Below, in pieces: positions 9,287-20,508 of a DNA stretch of 34,146 nucleotides. Positions within the stretch are counted from its first letter, which is position 1, and every line of letters starts with the position of its first letter. This stretch comes from Limisphaerales bacterium (GTDB taxonomy: Bacteria > Verrucomicrobiota > Verrucomicrobiia > Limisphaerales > UBA1100). The stretch is from the NCBI GenBank assembly GCA_014382585.1, contig JACNJL010000067.1, forward strand, positions 1 to 34,146. Reading direction: 5' to 3'. The position numbers and the translations under genes are program-made. The notes beneath the pieces are model-generated. The model searched no databases and was not told the DNA's origin. It saw nothing but the letters and a program-made list of their open reading frames with translations.

Positions 9287-10750
9287 ATGATGAAGAAACT
9301 GCCACAGGTATTCATAGGGTTCGTTCTCGCAATGTCCAGCGCGCAAGCCGCGGTTCCCGGTGCGTTGCCACCTTCGAATGTGCCGAGCCCCGGCGGAGGG
9401 TTGCCTACTCAAGGCGGGGGCTTGCAGCCAATGAATATGTCGCCCAGTCAGGCGCTTCAGGTGTTGTTGCAATCCGGTTTCATGGCGAAGCCTCATTACA
9501 ACGGCGTGCCTGATCCCATTGCGACGCGCAATGTGATGATGCGTGGGCGCAATCGGAAACAGATTGCCCAGAAACTGCGCAATATCATAATTCCGCGTTT
9601 GGACAATGTGGATAATTTCAACATGACTGATATCGTTCAGGTGCTCAACTCACTCATCAAGGCTAACGACCCCGATGGGGTTGGCGTTAATATAATTATC
9701 AACCCCTATTTAACACCGGGTTCCCCCAATAACCAAGGCGGCGGCGGTGGTGCTGCAGGTGGAGCTGCGGGCGGTGCCGCAGGCGGTGGCGCAGGCGGCG
9801 TGGATCCGTTAACGGGTTTGCCCACTGGTGCCGGTGGAGGTGGCATTGGAGGCGGAGGTGCGGGTTCTCCTCAAGTTGATCCCACCACGGGCTTGCCTGT
9901 GGGTGGCGGTGCGGCGGGGGCTCCCTCTGCAGGAGGTTTGCCCGGCGGTGGAGCCGGCTTACCTGGTGGTGGAGCCGGTTTGCCCGGCGGTGGAGCCGGT
10001 TTGCCCGGTGGTGGCGGAATGGCTGGCGGAATGGCTGGCGGAATGGCTGGCGGAATGGCTGGCGGCGGTGCGATGCCGGGAATGGGGGGCGGCGGTGCAG
10101 CGGGTGGTGGCGGTGGTGCCATTACTGCAGCATTTATGCCGGAGAGGGTACAGGTAAGGGGGCTCACTGGAGCGTTGCACAACCTGACTGCTAAACAGGT
10201 GCTCGACATCGTAACGATGTCTTTTGATTATCCGATTCAATATGTGATTCTCGATCAGGGAATTGTGTTTGTGCAAAAACCCGCTAGTCAGCAGGGCTAC
10301 TTCACGCGCACTTTTAAGCTAAACCCGAGTGCGGTGCTTGGTTTTCCGATGACCGTGCAGGGCAATGGTAATGGAGGCGGTCAGGGTAACGGCGGCGGAC
10401 AAGGCGGCGGACAAGGCGGCGGTCAACCCGGAGGTGGGCAAGGCGGCGGTCCTGGCATGGGTGGCGGCGGTCCCGGCATGGGTGGCGGCGGTCCCGGTAT
10501 GGGTGGTGGCGGTCCGGGTATGGGTGGCGGCGGTCCCGGCATGGGCGGTATTCAGCCCCGACAATTTAATGGATTTACAGGCCGGAACCAAGGAATCGGG
10601 CAGGGTTTTGTTCCGCGTGGTTCTCAGGGAGTGAACCGTTTCAATGTACAGCCGTTTAATCAGCAAAATTTTGGACTGAACCGAAGCTTTCAGCGCTTCA
10701 ATTCGCTCACGCCAGGATACGGTCAATCACGTGTCCGTGGACGTCAGTAA
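9287..10750 (+). CDS. Exported glycine-rich protein with two small globular segments
   Basis: A protein of about 487 residues with a clear signal peptide ([21 protein letters not shown]). The globular N-terminal part includes [17 protein letters not shown] and NSLIKAND. A long Gly/Pro/Ala-rich linker made of tandem units (LPGGGAG, MAGG) follows. A second folded segment ([19 protein letters not shown], then [12 protein letters not shown]) resembles the short STN/secretin N-terminal type of beta-alpha domain. A further Gln/Gly-rich tail (GPGMGGG units) ends the protein. I infer a secreted or envelope structural protein, and any secretin link is speculative. The frame is open from an ATG at 9260; I prefer 9287, where a normal signal peptide begins. 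The last 44 bases overlap the opposing DUF1501 gene. Confidence 0.8.
   Translation: MMKKLPQVFIGFVLAMSSAQAAVPGALPPSNVPSPGGGLPTQGGGLQPMNMSPSQALQVLLQSGFMAKPHYNGVPDPIATRNVMMRGRNRKQIAQKLRNIIIPRLDNVDNFNMTDIVQVLNSLIKANDPDGVGVNIIINPYLTPGSPNNQGGGGGAAGGAAGGAAGGGAGGVDPLTGLPTGAGGGGIGGGGAGSPQVDPTTGLPVGGGAAGAPSAGGLPGGGAGLPGGGAGLPGGGAGLPGGGGMAGGMAGGMAGGMAGGGAMPGMGGGGAAGGGGGAITAAFMPERVQVRGLTGALHNLTAKQVLDIVTMSFDYPIQYVILDQGIVFVQKPASQQGYFTRTFKLNPSAVLGFPMTVQGNGNGGGQGNGGGQGGGQGGGQPGGGQGGGPGMGGGGPGMGGGGPGMGGGGPGMGGGGPGMGGIQPRQFNGFTGRNQGIGQGFVPRGSQGVNRFNVQPFNQQNFGLNRSFQRFNSLTPGYGQSRVRGRQ
9935..10067 (+). repeat. In-frame tandem repeats coding Gly-rich linker (LPGGGAG x4, then MAGG x4)
   Basis: About four 21-base units of the type ggtttgcccggcggtggagc run from 9935 to about 10018. 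They are followed at once by four copies of a 12-base unit (ggaatggctggc) up to about 10065. Unit lengths are multiples of three, so copy-number change keeps the frame. Near-identical copies at DNA level point to recent expansion by slippage. Confidence 0.85.
10443..10548 (+). repeat. 21-base in-frame tandem repeat coding GPGMGGG, five copies
   Basis: Five consecutive 21-base units of the form ggcggtcccggcatgggtgg, differing mainly at third codon positions, encode GPGMGGG. They lie in the C-terminal low-complexity region of the glycine-rich protein, after a shorter GGGQGGGQ run. Confidence 0.85.
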
Positions 10751-12112
10751 GGCGGAAATCGCGGCCCTGATATTTGAAGGTAAGCCGCTCGTGGTTTAGG
10801 CCCAAGAGCTGCAGGATAGTGGCATTGAGATCATGGATATGCGCCGGGTCTTGTGCCGGCTGATAGCCTAGCTCATCTGTTTCGCCATAACTTGTGCCGC
10901 CTTTTACTCCTCCGCCGGCGAGCATCATGGTGAAGCCTTCTTTATGATGATCGCGCCCCACGTTTTTCCCAGCGCCGGCATTGCTCTTGCCTTGTAACAT
11001 AGGGGTGCGGCCGAATTCGCCACCAAGTACAATCAAGGTATCATCGAGTAATCCGCGTTGTTTTAAATCTGCGATGAGCGCGGCGACAGGACGGTCAAGT
11101 TGTTTGGCTTTATTGGGGATGTTATTGAACACACCGCTGTGGTGATCCCAACCTTGGTCGAAGAGTTGGATGAAGCGTACGCCGCGTTCTACCAACCGCC
11201 GCGCGAGCAGGCAGTTGTTGGCGAAACTCGGCTTGCCGGGCGCGGTGCCGTAGCGTGCGTGGGTGGATTTCGATTCCTTGGTGGTGTCCATCAGTTCCGG
11301 CACGCTTGTCTGCATTCGGAAAGCCAGTTCGTACTGCGCGATCCGCGTGGCGATTTCCGGGTCGCCAACTTTCGTCAGTGATTGTCTGTTCAAAAAATTA
11401 ATGCCGTCGACTATTTCGCGCCGGTCTTTGCCGTTGATGCCTTTGGGGTTGGACAAAAATAAAACAGGATCGCCGCTGCTACGAAATTCTATGCCTTGGT
11501 GAACCGTCGGTAAAAACCCGCTGCCCCACAGGCTGTTGCCGCCGCCGGCCACGCTGCCGGTGATCATCACCACGTAACTGGGGAGATCCTGGTTTTCTGT
11601 GCCCAGCCCGTAACTCACCCAAGAACCGATGCCCGGCCGCCCGAATTGGCCGAAGCCTGTGTGCTGAAATAGCTGCGCCGGGGCGTGGTTGAAGTGCTCG
11701 GTTCTCAGAGATTTTACCAGGCAAAGTTCATCGGCAACGCCGCCAAGTTGAGGCAGGTGTTCGCAAAGTTCGAGGCCCGACTGTCCGTGCCGGTTGAATT
11801 TGAACCGGGTGCCCAACAGCAATGGATGTTCCCGGATGAAGGCCAACTGTTTCCCTTTGAACATGTGATCCGGACATTTTTGGCCGGTGCGTTTCACCAA
11901 TTCTGGTTTGTGGTCGAATAGATCCAGCTGCGACGGGGCGCCGACGAGGTGAATGTAGATCACGTGCTTCGCGCGCGGTGAGAGGTGCGGGCGTTGCGCG
12001 GTGGTTTCGCCCTTTAAGGCCGAAGCCAACGCCATCGCTCCGATGCCCGCACCCGTGTGCTTAAGGAATTCCCGACGGGATTCGGTGAGGTAAAATTGTT
12101 GGCGGGGGTTCA

Positions 12113-12113
<1 letters not shown>
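10707..12113 (-). CDS. DUF1501 protein, Tat-exported (second copy)
   Basis: A 468-residue DUF1501 protein, paralogous to the one at 4657-6123. It has a twin-arginine signal ([14 protein letters not shown], Arg13-Arg14), the [18 protein letters not shown] N-terminal block (here [17 protein letters not shown]), [26 protein letters not shown] and the C-terminal [11 protein letters not shown]. The frame is open to 12170, but the start at 12113 is favoured: it gives a normal Tat leader and a TGATG junction in which the stop of the upstream DUF1549/DUF1553 gene shares one base with this start, a classic translational coupling. The 3' end overlaps the glycine-rich gene on the other strand by 44 bases. 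Confidence 0.93.
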
Positions 12114-14290
<2,177 letters not shown>

Positions 14291-14298
14291 AAGCTAAA

Positions 14299-14327
14299 AT
14301 TCTATGACATAGGAGCCTTTGGGGCAA
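14299..14327 (-). promoter_or_regulatory. Sigma-70-type promoter of the second DUF1549/DUF1501 pair
   Basis: On the minus strand, TTGCCC (14322-14327) and TAGAAT (14299-14304, five of six consensus bases) are separated by exactly 17 bases. Transcription would start near 14292, about two bases before the ATG at 14290, giving an almost leaderless mRNA. Confidence 0.55.
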
Positions 14328-14347
14328 TCCCGGTCTTCGCATTTCCC

Positions 14348-14376
14348 TTGAATAACCGATCCTTCGCGGCAATCTT
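14348..14376 (+). promoter_or_regulatory. Possible promoter of the large propeller/transport operon
   Basis: TTGAAT (14348-14353) and AATCTT (14371-14376) with a 17-base spacer lie in the 92-base divergent intergenic region. The predicted start point coincides with the ATG at 14383, so the transcript would be leaderless. The -10 match is weak; the call rests on spacing and position. Confidence 0.35.
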
Positions 14377-14382
14377 AAAGCT

Positions 14383-17300
14383 ATGAAAGCTCCCCTGCTT
14401 CCCAAGTTCCTTGGTTTCTTCCTTTTGGCTTCCCCGCTTGCCGCGAATGATTGGCCGGCGTATCGCGCGGATGGGCATCGCTCTGCGGTGACCACTGCAA
14501 ATCTTCCTGCCAAATTGTTTCCGCATTGGACGGTTCAGTCCCGGCACTCGCCGCGCACGGCTTGGCCTTTGCCGGGCGAGGAAGCGCCGCGGATGCATAC
14601 GGACCGCGCGTATCACGCGGTGATCACCGGCACCACTTTGGTTTTTGGAAACAACGTGGATAATCACGTGCACGCGCTCGACACGCGTACTGGCGAAGTG
14701 AAATGGAGCTTCGCCACCGAAGGCTCGGTGCGCTTTGCGCCGATGATTGACGGCGAGCGAATTTATCTTGGTTCAGACGACGGCTATGTCTACTGCATCG
14801 ACGTCGCGAACGGCGCGCTGATTTGGAAGCATCGGATGGGCCCGAGCGGCGAACGCATCATTGGTCGCAGCCGAATGGTTTCCGTGTGGCCGGTGCGCAC
14901 CGGTGTGTTGGTGGAAAACGGAGTGTTGTATGCCGCTGCCGGTGTGTTTCCTTACGAGGGACTTTATATCAAAGCCATCGACACCAAGACCGGCAAACCG
15001 ATTTGGGTGAACGACACCGCCGGCGATCAAGCGTGGGGGATGCAGTACGGCGGTATGGCGCCCCAAGGATATCTCGTGGCCTCGGAGGACACGCTGTTCG
15101 TGCCCGCCGGTCGTAGCATGCCCGCGGCATTCGATAAACGCACCGGCAAGTTTAAACGCTTTCTGAGTGGCGGCGGCAAGATTGGGGGTTCGTGGGCCGT
15201 GATGGACGGCAATAAATTGTACGCCGGCATTGGCAATCAGGGCACCGACACCAAAGTCGAATTTGATGCCGAGAGCGGTCGTAGTCGTGGCGACCAATTT
15301 TCGCGGTATCCCTCCATTGATATGGTGCTCACCAAAGACATCGCGTATATCGCCACGCAAAAGGCTATATACGCCATCGACCGCGCCGCCAATCGCAAAG
15401 CAAATTCCGACGTGCCCGCGCTGGACAAGGAATCCGGCGCGCTTGCCAAAACGATCACTGCCATTCGCAAACGCCACAAAGCGGCGGCCGATAAACCGGA
15501 GGAATTGAAAAAACTCACGGCTGACCTCGCTAAAGCCACCGCGCGCCTCACCGCCATCGCCAAAGAAAAGGCCGCGCTCAATGCCGCGCGTGTGAAATGG
15601 GACACCCCCCGCGAAGGTCTCGGCCCGATGGCGCTTGCGGGCGGCACGCTCTTCGCAGCTGGCAAGGGCTTCGTGATTTCGATTGAAACGGCTACGGGCA
15701 GGCTTGTGATGGATCATGCCATCAAAGGTCACGCAATCAGTCTTGCGATTGCGGATGATCGCTTGTTCGTCAGTACCGACAATGGGGCGATTCATTGTCT
15801 CTCTCCGCGCGCGGTGGCGGCTGGCGAGCGTGTGATCAAAGCATTATCCACTGCCGGAAATGTTTCTGCCAAAATAAAAGCCGCCACTAAATCGGCATTG
15901 GATTTGGCAAAAGTGGATCGCGGTTGGTGTCTTGTGGCCGGTGCGCGCGATGGCAGCGTGGCGGAATATTTGGCAGGGCAAACGGCGCTCAATATTGTGG
16001 TGGTGGAGCACGATGCAAAACGCGTGAAGGCGATTCGCACGCGATTGATGAAAGCCGGCCTTAATGGGAGTCGCGTGGTTGTGTGGGACGCACCGTACAG
16101 CGATTTGCCGGATTACTTTGCCAACCTCATTGTTTCCGAGCGTGCGATGTTGGGTGAAGAATTGGATTTGCCGGTCGATGAATTGGCCCGTGTGCTGCGG
16201 CCTTCGGGCGGGCAACTTGTGTTGGGCTCGGTTAAGAATTGGCCCTTGGCGAGTGTGCACAAAATCGCTGCCGGTCTCAAAGCCAACGCGCAGGCGAAGA
16301 CCGATTTGGTGCTCACTAACGAAAGGCTTCATTTCACGCGGGGCAAGCTCAATGGCGCGGGCAGCTGGTCGGGGCTATACGGAAACCCCGCCAACACTTC
16401 CTCCACGCCGGATACATTGGTGAAAGGCCCGCTTGGCGTATTGTGGTATGGCGAGCCGGGGAGCGAAGACATGGTGGATCGCCACGCACGCGCGGCCAGT
16501 CCGTTGGCCATCAACGGCCGACTCTTTATGCAGGGGGCGGAAGTGGTGATGGCGTACGATGCGTACAACGGCACGTTTCTTTGGAAACGCAACATCGATG
16601 GCGCAGTACGTGTGAAGGTGGATGTGGATGGTTCGAACATCACGGCCACGGATGACGCGCTTTTTGTGGCTGCGTATAACCGCGTGCTGCAGCTCGATGG
16701 GCAAACCGGCAAAACAATTCGCGAATTTCCTGTGCCGCGCAAGGAAGGCGGCAAGGCGTTGCGTTGGGGTTACATCGCAGTGCACGGCAATATCCTCATT
16801 GGCACGGGTGCTACACCATTGGATAACGAATATGGTTATCTGTGGAATTCACTCGTGAAAGATGACAAATGGGTGCCGAAGGCTGATGTGCCAAAGCGCG
16901 CGCTGGACACGTTGCAAAAGCGGAGGAGCAGTTACGAAAAATTAACGGCTAGTTATGTCTCTCCCGATGCCCGTGCGTTTGCCTACTTCAAGCGCGCGGG
17001 TTGGCACTGGCATCCCATGAATGAAAACCCTCCAAATTGGTTGCCTGACCACAATCCCTCACCGGTGAGCGATACGATTATGACCAGCGAAAAAGTGTTT
17101 GCGTATGACATCACCACCGGCAAAAAACTATGGGAGCATGAGGGCAAAGCCATTCCGAATATTTCTGTGGTGATCGGTGACAATCGAATCTATTTTTTGA
17201 AAGACGATCTCAATGCCCGCGAGGACGCACAGGCGAAAGCAACCACGGAGGCGAATATTAGCAGTGGGACTTTTGTCGTCGCGCGCGAGGAAAAAATGTT

Positions 17301-18897
17301 GGAGAAGGATCGCGATTATCGCCGCGTGATGTGTCTCGATGTCAAAACCGGCGGCGCGTTGTGGAGCCGTCCGTATGACCTCACCGGAAGCGGCGGCACC
17401 AAGCTCGGGCTGGCATATCAATCCGGTAAGTTGCTGGCGTTCGCCCATTACAGCAATCACGACGAGAGACCGTTTTCGAAAGGCCAGTTGAACTGGCGGC
17501 GCATCACGGTGATTGATGGCGGGGGAGGCAGTTTGCTTTGGAGTAAGCCGCTGAATTACCGACGCCGGCCGGCGATTGTTGGCAACACAATTTACATCGA
17601 GCCGCTCCGGTGCGACTTGGCGACCGGCGAAATCCAAAAACGCAAACACCCCATCACCGGCGAATCGGTGAACTGGGAATTCCTGCGCCCCGGTCATAGC
17701 TGCGGCATTGTGACCGCTACGCCGAATAACATTTTTTTCCGTTCCTTCAGTGGCGCGATTGTAAACACTAAAGAGGACACTGGGTTGCAACTCTTCGGTG
17801 GCATTCGGCCCGGCTGCTGGAACAGCATGATTCCTGCCAACGGCCTGCTCAGTATGCAGGAAGCCAGCGCGGGCTGTACCTGTAGTTACTCGTTGCGCAC
17901 CACGGTGGTGCTGAAAAATAAACCGCAGAAAGGCCACGCAGAATGGGCGGTATTTATTTCTCAAGAGGCGACCAAACCGGTGAGCCATTTGGCCATCAAT
18001 TTCGGCGCACCCGGCGATATGCGCGATCGCGAAGGCACGGTGTGGTTCGGCTATCCGCGTCCAAGCACAGTCAATGGTCAGGGCTCTTTCGCCAACTACG
18101 GCATCAAGTTTAACCTTGCCGAAACGGGCAACATTGAAGTCGTTCAACGCGATTGGCGCGGCGTGACCTTTGCGGGCACCGATAAGCCGTGGGTGTTCAC
18201 CAGCGGCTTGAAGGGCGTGACAAGATTGAGTGTGCCGCTTTTGGAAAAAGACGCGAAAGCTAAATACACCGTTCGTCTGGGTTTCACACCCTTGCCCAAC
18301 GATGCCGTGGGAAGTCGCGTTTTCGATGTCAGACTCCAAGGCAAAACAGTTTTGCAAAATTTCGATGTCGCCAAGGCCGCTGCGATGGGAACGGCGGTGG
18401 TGCGTGAAATTAAAGGTGTGGAGGTCACGGAAAATTTATTGGTGGAGTTGACTCCGCCGGGATTGAAAGGTGCGGCGGCGATTGACGTGCATTCAAAGCT
18501 GCATCATCTCGGCGATAACGTGGTGGCGGCCTGGAAGGAATCCTCGCCCAAGCCGGAGGGGTTTGTATTGACGATGCCGTTTGAATTCAAGGGCGCTGAC
18601 GAAACTTACTCGCTGGCCATTTCACAGCGGGACGTCAACAACGGTTGGTGGGTTGTGCTAAACGGCCGCGAGATTGGGCGTTTGCGGAGGGATGCTGCTG
18701 AGCAGGTGGTGCGTGTACCGGTGCCGAAAGGCGTTTTGAAAAAGGGCGCAAATGTGTTGGTTGTCCGCCGCGATGAAAAAAGTACTGACGACATTGAAGT
18801 GGGTCGCGTGCAGTTGGTAGCGGGCCATCCGGCATCCACGGTGATTCAATCCATTGAAATCATTCGCGAAGATCAAAAGACCGCGGCAAAGCGCTGA
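14383..18897 (+). CDS. Exported PQQ-like beta-propeller / methyltransferase-like / beta-propeller fusion protein
   Basis: A 1504-residue protein with signal peptide (1-21). Order: propeller repeats (22-475, e.g. VHALDTRTGEVKWSF) interrupted by a charged coiled coil (about 340-405); a class-I methyltransferase-like Rossmann region (512-617) with LVAGARDGSVAEYL, acidic turn VVVEHDAKRV, FANLIVS and VLRPSGGQLVLGS; a second propeller (655-1190); then a malectin-like region and a jelly-roll-like tail. The second propeller ends in a Cys cluster, C1107, C1145 (RPGCW), C1165 and C1167 (GCTC), also found in the protein at 27574. PQQ-like propellers may be enzymes or scaffolds; no PQQ ligand set is evident to me. 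A SAM-dependent reaction outside the cytoplasm is unlikely, so the Rossmann region may be catalytically dead or bind another ligand. It probably heads the operon continuing at 18940. Confidence 0.88.
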   Translation: MKAPLLPKFLGFFLLASPLAANDWPAYRADGHRSAVTTANLPAKLFPHWTVQSRHSPRTAWPLPGEEAPRMHTDRAYHAVITGTTLVFGNNVDNHVHALDTRTGEVKWSFATEGSVRFAPMIDGERIYLGSDDGYVYCIDVANGALIWKHRMGPSGERIIGRSRMVSVWPVRTGVLVENGVLYAAAGVFPYEGLYIKAIDTKTGKPIWVNDTAGDQAWGMQYGGMAPQGYLVASEDTLFVPAGRSMPAAFDKRTGKFKRFLSGGGKIGGSWAVMDGNKLYAGIGNQGTDTKVEFDAESGRSRGDQFSRYPSIDMVLTKDIAYIATQKAIYAIDRAANRKANSDVPALDKESGALAKTITAIRKRHKAAADKPEELKKLTADLAKATARLTAIAKEKAALNAARVKWDTPREGLGPMALAGGTLFAAGKGFVISIETATGRLVMDHAIKGHAISLAIADDRLFVSTDNGAIHCLSPRAVAAGERVIKALSTAGNVSAKIKAATKSALDLAKVDRGWCLVAGARDGSVAEYLAGQTALNIVVVEHDAKRVKAIRTRLMKAGLNGSRVVVWDAPYSDLPDYFANLIVSERAMLGEELDLPVDELARVLRPSGGQLVLGSVKNWPLASVHKIAAGLKANAQAKTDLVLTNERLHFTRGKLNGAGSWSGLYGNPANTSSTPDTLVKGPLGVLWYGEPGSEDMVDRHARAASPLAINGRLFMQGAEVVMAYDAYNGTFLWKRNIDGAVRVKVDVDGSNITATDDALFVAAYNRVLQLDGQTGKTIREFPVPRKEGGKALRWGYIAVHGNILIGTGATPLDNEYGYLWNSLVKDDKWVPKADVPKRALDTLQKRRSSYEKLTASYVSPDARAFAYFKRAGWHWHPMNENPPNWLPDHNPSPVSDTIMTSEKVFAYDITTGKKLWEHEGKAIPNISVVIGDNRIYFLKDDLNAREDAQAKATTEANISSGTFVVAREEKMLEKDRDYRRVMCLDVKTGGALWSRPYDLTGSGGTKLGLAYQSGKLLAFAHYSNHDERPFSKGQLNWRRITVIDGGGGSLLWSKPLNYRRRPAIVGNTIYIEPLRCDLATGEIQKRKHPITGESVNWEFLRPGHSCGIVTATPNNIFFRSFSGAIVNTKEDTGLQLFGGIRPGCWNSMIPANGLLSMQEASAGCTCSYSLRTTVVLKNKPQKGHAEWAVFISQEATKPVSHLAINFGAPGDMRDREGTVWFGYPRPSTVNGQGSFANYGIKFNLAETGNIEVVQRDWRGVTFAGTDKPWVFTSGLKGVTRLSVPLLEKDAKAKYTVRLGFTPLPNDAVGSRVFDVRLQGKTVLQNFDVAKAAAMGTAVVREIKGVEVTENLLVELTPPGLKGAAAIDVHSKLHHLGDNVVAAWKESSPKPEGFVLTMPFEFKGADETYSLAISQRDVNNGWWVVLNGREIGRLRRDAAEQVVRVPVPKGVLKKGANVLVVRRDEKSTDDIEVGRVQLVAGHPASTVIQSIEIIREDQKTAAKR

Positions 18898-18939
18898 CTT
18901 GAAAGTCGACTGATTGCCAAATAGAGTCCGCTCTTTCCG

Positions 18940-20508
18940 GTGACTGATAACGAACATCAATACGGCGCGCGTGGTGGTAACGGAATGCTTTGGCTCGCGC
19001 TCACCGCGTTAGCCATCGGTTGCCTCGCGGTTTTCCTGCAGAATAAATTCACCGACAACCCTTCCTCCGGTTCGCGCGCTGGGCAGGCGAAAAGTCTGAC
19101 CGTGTATTGCGCCGCCGGCGTTCGGCTCGCGGTGGAGGAGGTGGCGAAGCAATTCGAAACCGAAATGGGCGTCACCGTGAAGCTCGAGTACGCTAACAGC
19201 GGCGTACTCGCCAACCGCCTTAAAATGGATAAGAAAGGTGGCCTCGCCATTGCGGACGTTTACATTCCCGCGGATTATTCCTACACAGAAAAAGCTGCGG
19301 CCGATGGTCTCACGCGGGAATCGTTGCGCGTGGCTACGTGGCAAGTGGTGCTTGGCGTAAAATCGGGTGCAAATATCGATGTAAACAATTGCGATGATGT
19401 GTTGAGTTCAAATTTGTCTTTTGTCATGTGCGACCCGCTCGCGGGTGTTGGCAAAAAAACCAAAAAAATGCTCGAGCAATCCGGCCATTGGGCGGCCATC
19501 AATCAGGCGAAGGCGTCTTCCTTTCCCACCGTCACCGAGGCCGCACTGGCGGTGAAAGAAAATGCGGGAACGCAAGCTGCGTTTGTATGGGATTCCGTGG
19601 CGCGCCAGCATGGGCTGCGCGTCATCGAGTTGCCGGAACTCAAAGCAAGCCGCGCAAACATTTCTGTGGCGGTGACGGCTTCAACGGATCGGCCGACATT
19701 GGCGTTGCAGTTCGCGCGTTTTCTCGCCGCGCCGGATAAAGGCGGGAACGTGTTTGCGCGTCACAAATACCGGCCGCTTGCCGGCGATGCGTGGGCCAAG
19801 GTGCCGGAGCTGCGCGTAGATTGCGGTGGCGTCAATCGTGAAGCGGTTGAAAAAACCATCCGCGAATTCGAGGCGCGTGAAGGCTGCGTCATCAACATGG
19901 TTTACGCTGGGTGCGGAACGCTCGTTGGCAAAATGCAAACCGGCGAAAAGGGCCTGCCCGATTTGTTTATGACCTGCGACGCCACCTATCTCGAAATGGC
20001 CCAAAGCAAAATGGGGAACCCGTTTGGGCCGGATTTGAATATTTCCAGCACGCGCATTGTGATGCTGGTGGAACGCGGCAATCCAAAAGGCCTCCAAACG
20101 CTTGCCGACCTCGCGCAGCCTGAATTGCGTATTGGTGTGACCGAGCCCAAGGCCAGCACACTCGGCAAACTCAGTGAAGAATTGCTTCGCGAAACCGGCC
20201 AGTGGGACGCCATCGAAAAAAATATTCCGGTGAAGCATGATACCGCCCACACGCTCATTCAAAGTATGGAAGCGGGCGGCAAGCTCGACGTGGTGCTCGT
20301 CTACGAGGCAAACATTCAGCATCTCAAAACCAAGTTTGACGCCGTGCCGCTTAAGCCCGCGCGTGCCATTGCCGTGCAAAACATCGCCGCCCGCAAGGAC
20401 ACCGCTTACCCCCGGCTTGCGCAACGGCTGATGCAACACGTCACTTCGGACGCCTCGCGCCACCGCTTCGAGCAGCTCGGCTTCAACTGGGAGGCTGACA
20501 TTGAATGA
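18940..20508 (+). CDS. Tandem ModA-like (molybdate/tungstate-type) substrate-binding protein, membrane-anchored
   Basis: A 522-residue protein with an N-terminal membrane anchor (16-34) followed by two type-II periplasmic binding domains of the ModA/extracellular solute-binding class. Domain 1 (52-285) starts LTVYCAAG, with the ADVYIPADYSY segment. Domain 2 (291-522) starts LRVDCGGV, with the PDLFMTCDATYLEM segment. Each is close to the size of one ModA, so the gene arose by duplication and fusion. The likely ligand is an oxyanion such as molybdate or tungstate, but specificity cannot be read here. Translation starts at GTG 18940, and the stop overlaps the permease start (ATGA). The 42-base gap after the propeller gene makes cotranscription likely. 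Confidence 0.88.
   Translation: MTDNEHQYGARGGNGMLWLALTALAIGCLAVFLQNKFTDNPSSGSRAGQAKSLTVYCAAGVRLAVEEVAKQFETEMGVTVKLEYANSGVLANRLKMDKKGGLAIADVYIPADYSYTEKAAADGLTRESLRVATWQVVLGVKSGANIDVNNCDDVLSSNLSFVMCDPLAGVGKKTKKMLEQSGHWAAINQAKASSFPTVTEAALAVKENAGTQAAFVWDSVARQHGLRVIELPELKASRANISVAVTASTDRPTLALQFARFLAAPDKGGNVFARHKYRPLAGDAWAKVPELRVDCGGVNREAVEKTIREFEAREGCVINMVYAGCGTLVGKMQTGEKGLPDLFMTCDATYLEMAQSKMGNPFGPDLNISSTRIVMLVERGNPKGLQTLADLAQPELRIGVTEPKASTLGKLSEELLRETGQWDAIEKNIPVKHDTAHTLIQSMEAGGKLDVVLVYEANIQHLKTKFDAVPLKPARAIAVQNIAARKDTAYPRLAQRLMQHVTSDASRHRFEQLGFNWEADIE

Noticed and set aside
9828..10157. Alternative frames through the glycine-rich repeats, both strands
   Set aside because: Tandem repeats keep all frames open; only the main frame has a signal peptide and non-repetitive folded segments.
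14773..15795. 340-codon frame antisense to the first propeller gene, and similar ones at 17128-18357 and 19681-20541
   Set aside because: They mirror GC-rich codons of clear genes on the other strand, have no recognisable domain, and break the operon layout.
15916..16233. Calling the 1504-residue protein a functional methyltransferase
   Set aside because: The glycine motif is degenerate and the protein is exported, away from SAM; only the fold resemblance is supported.
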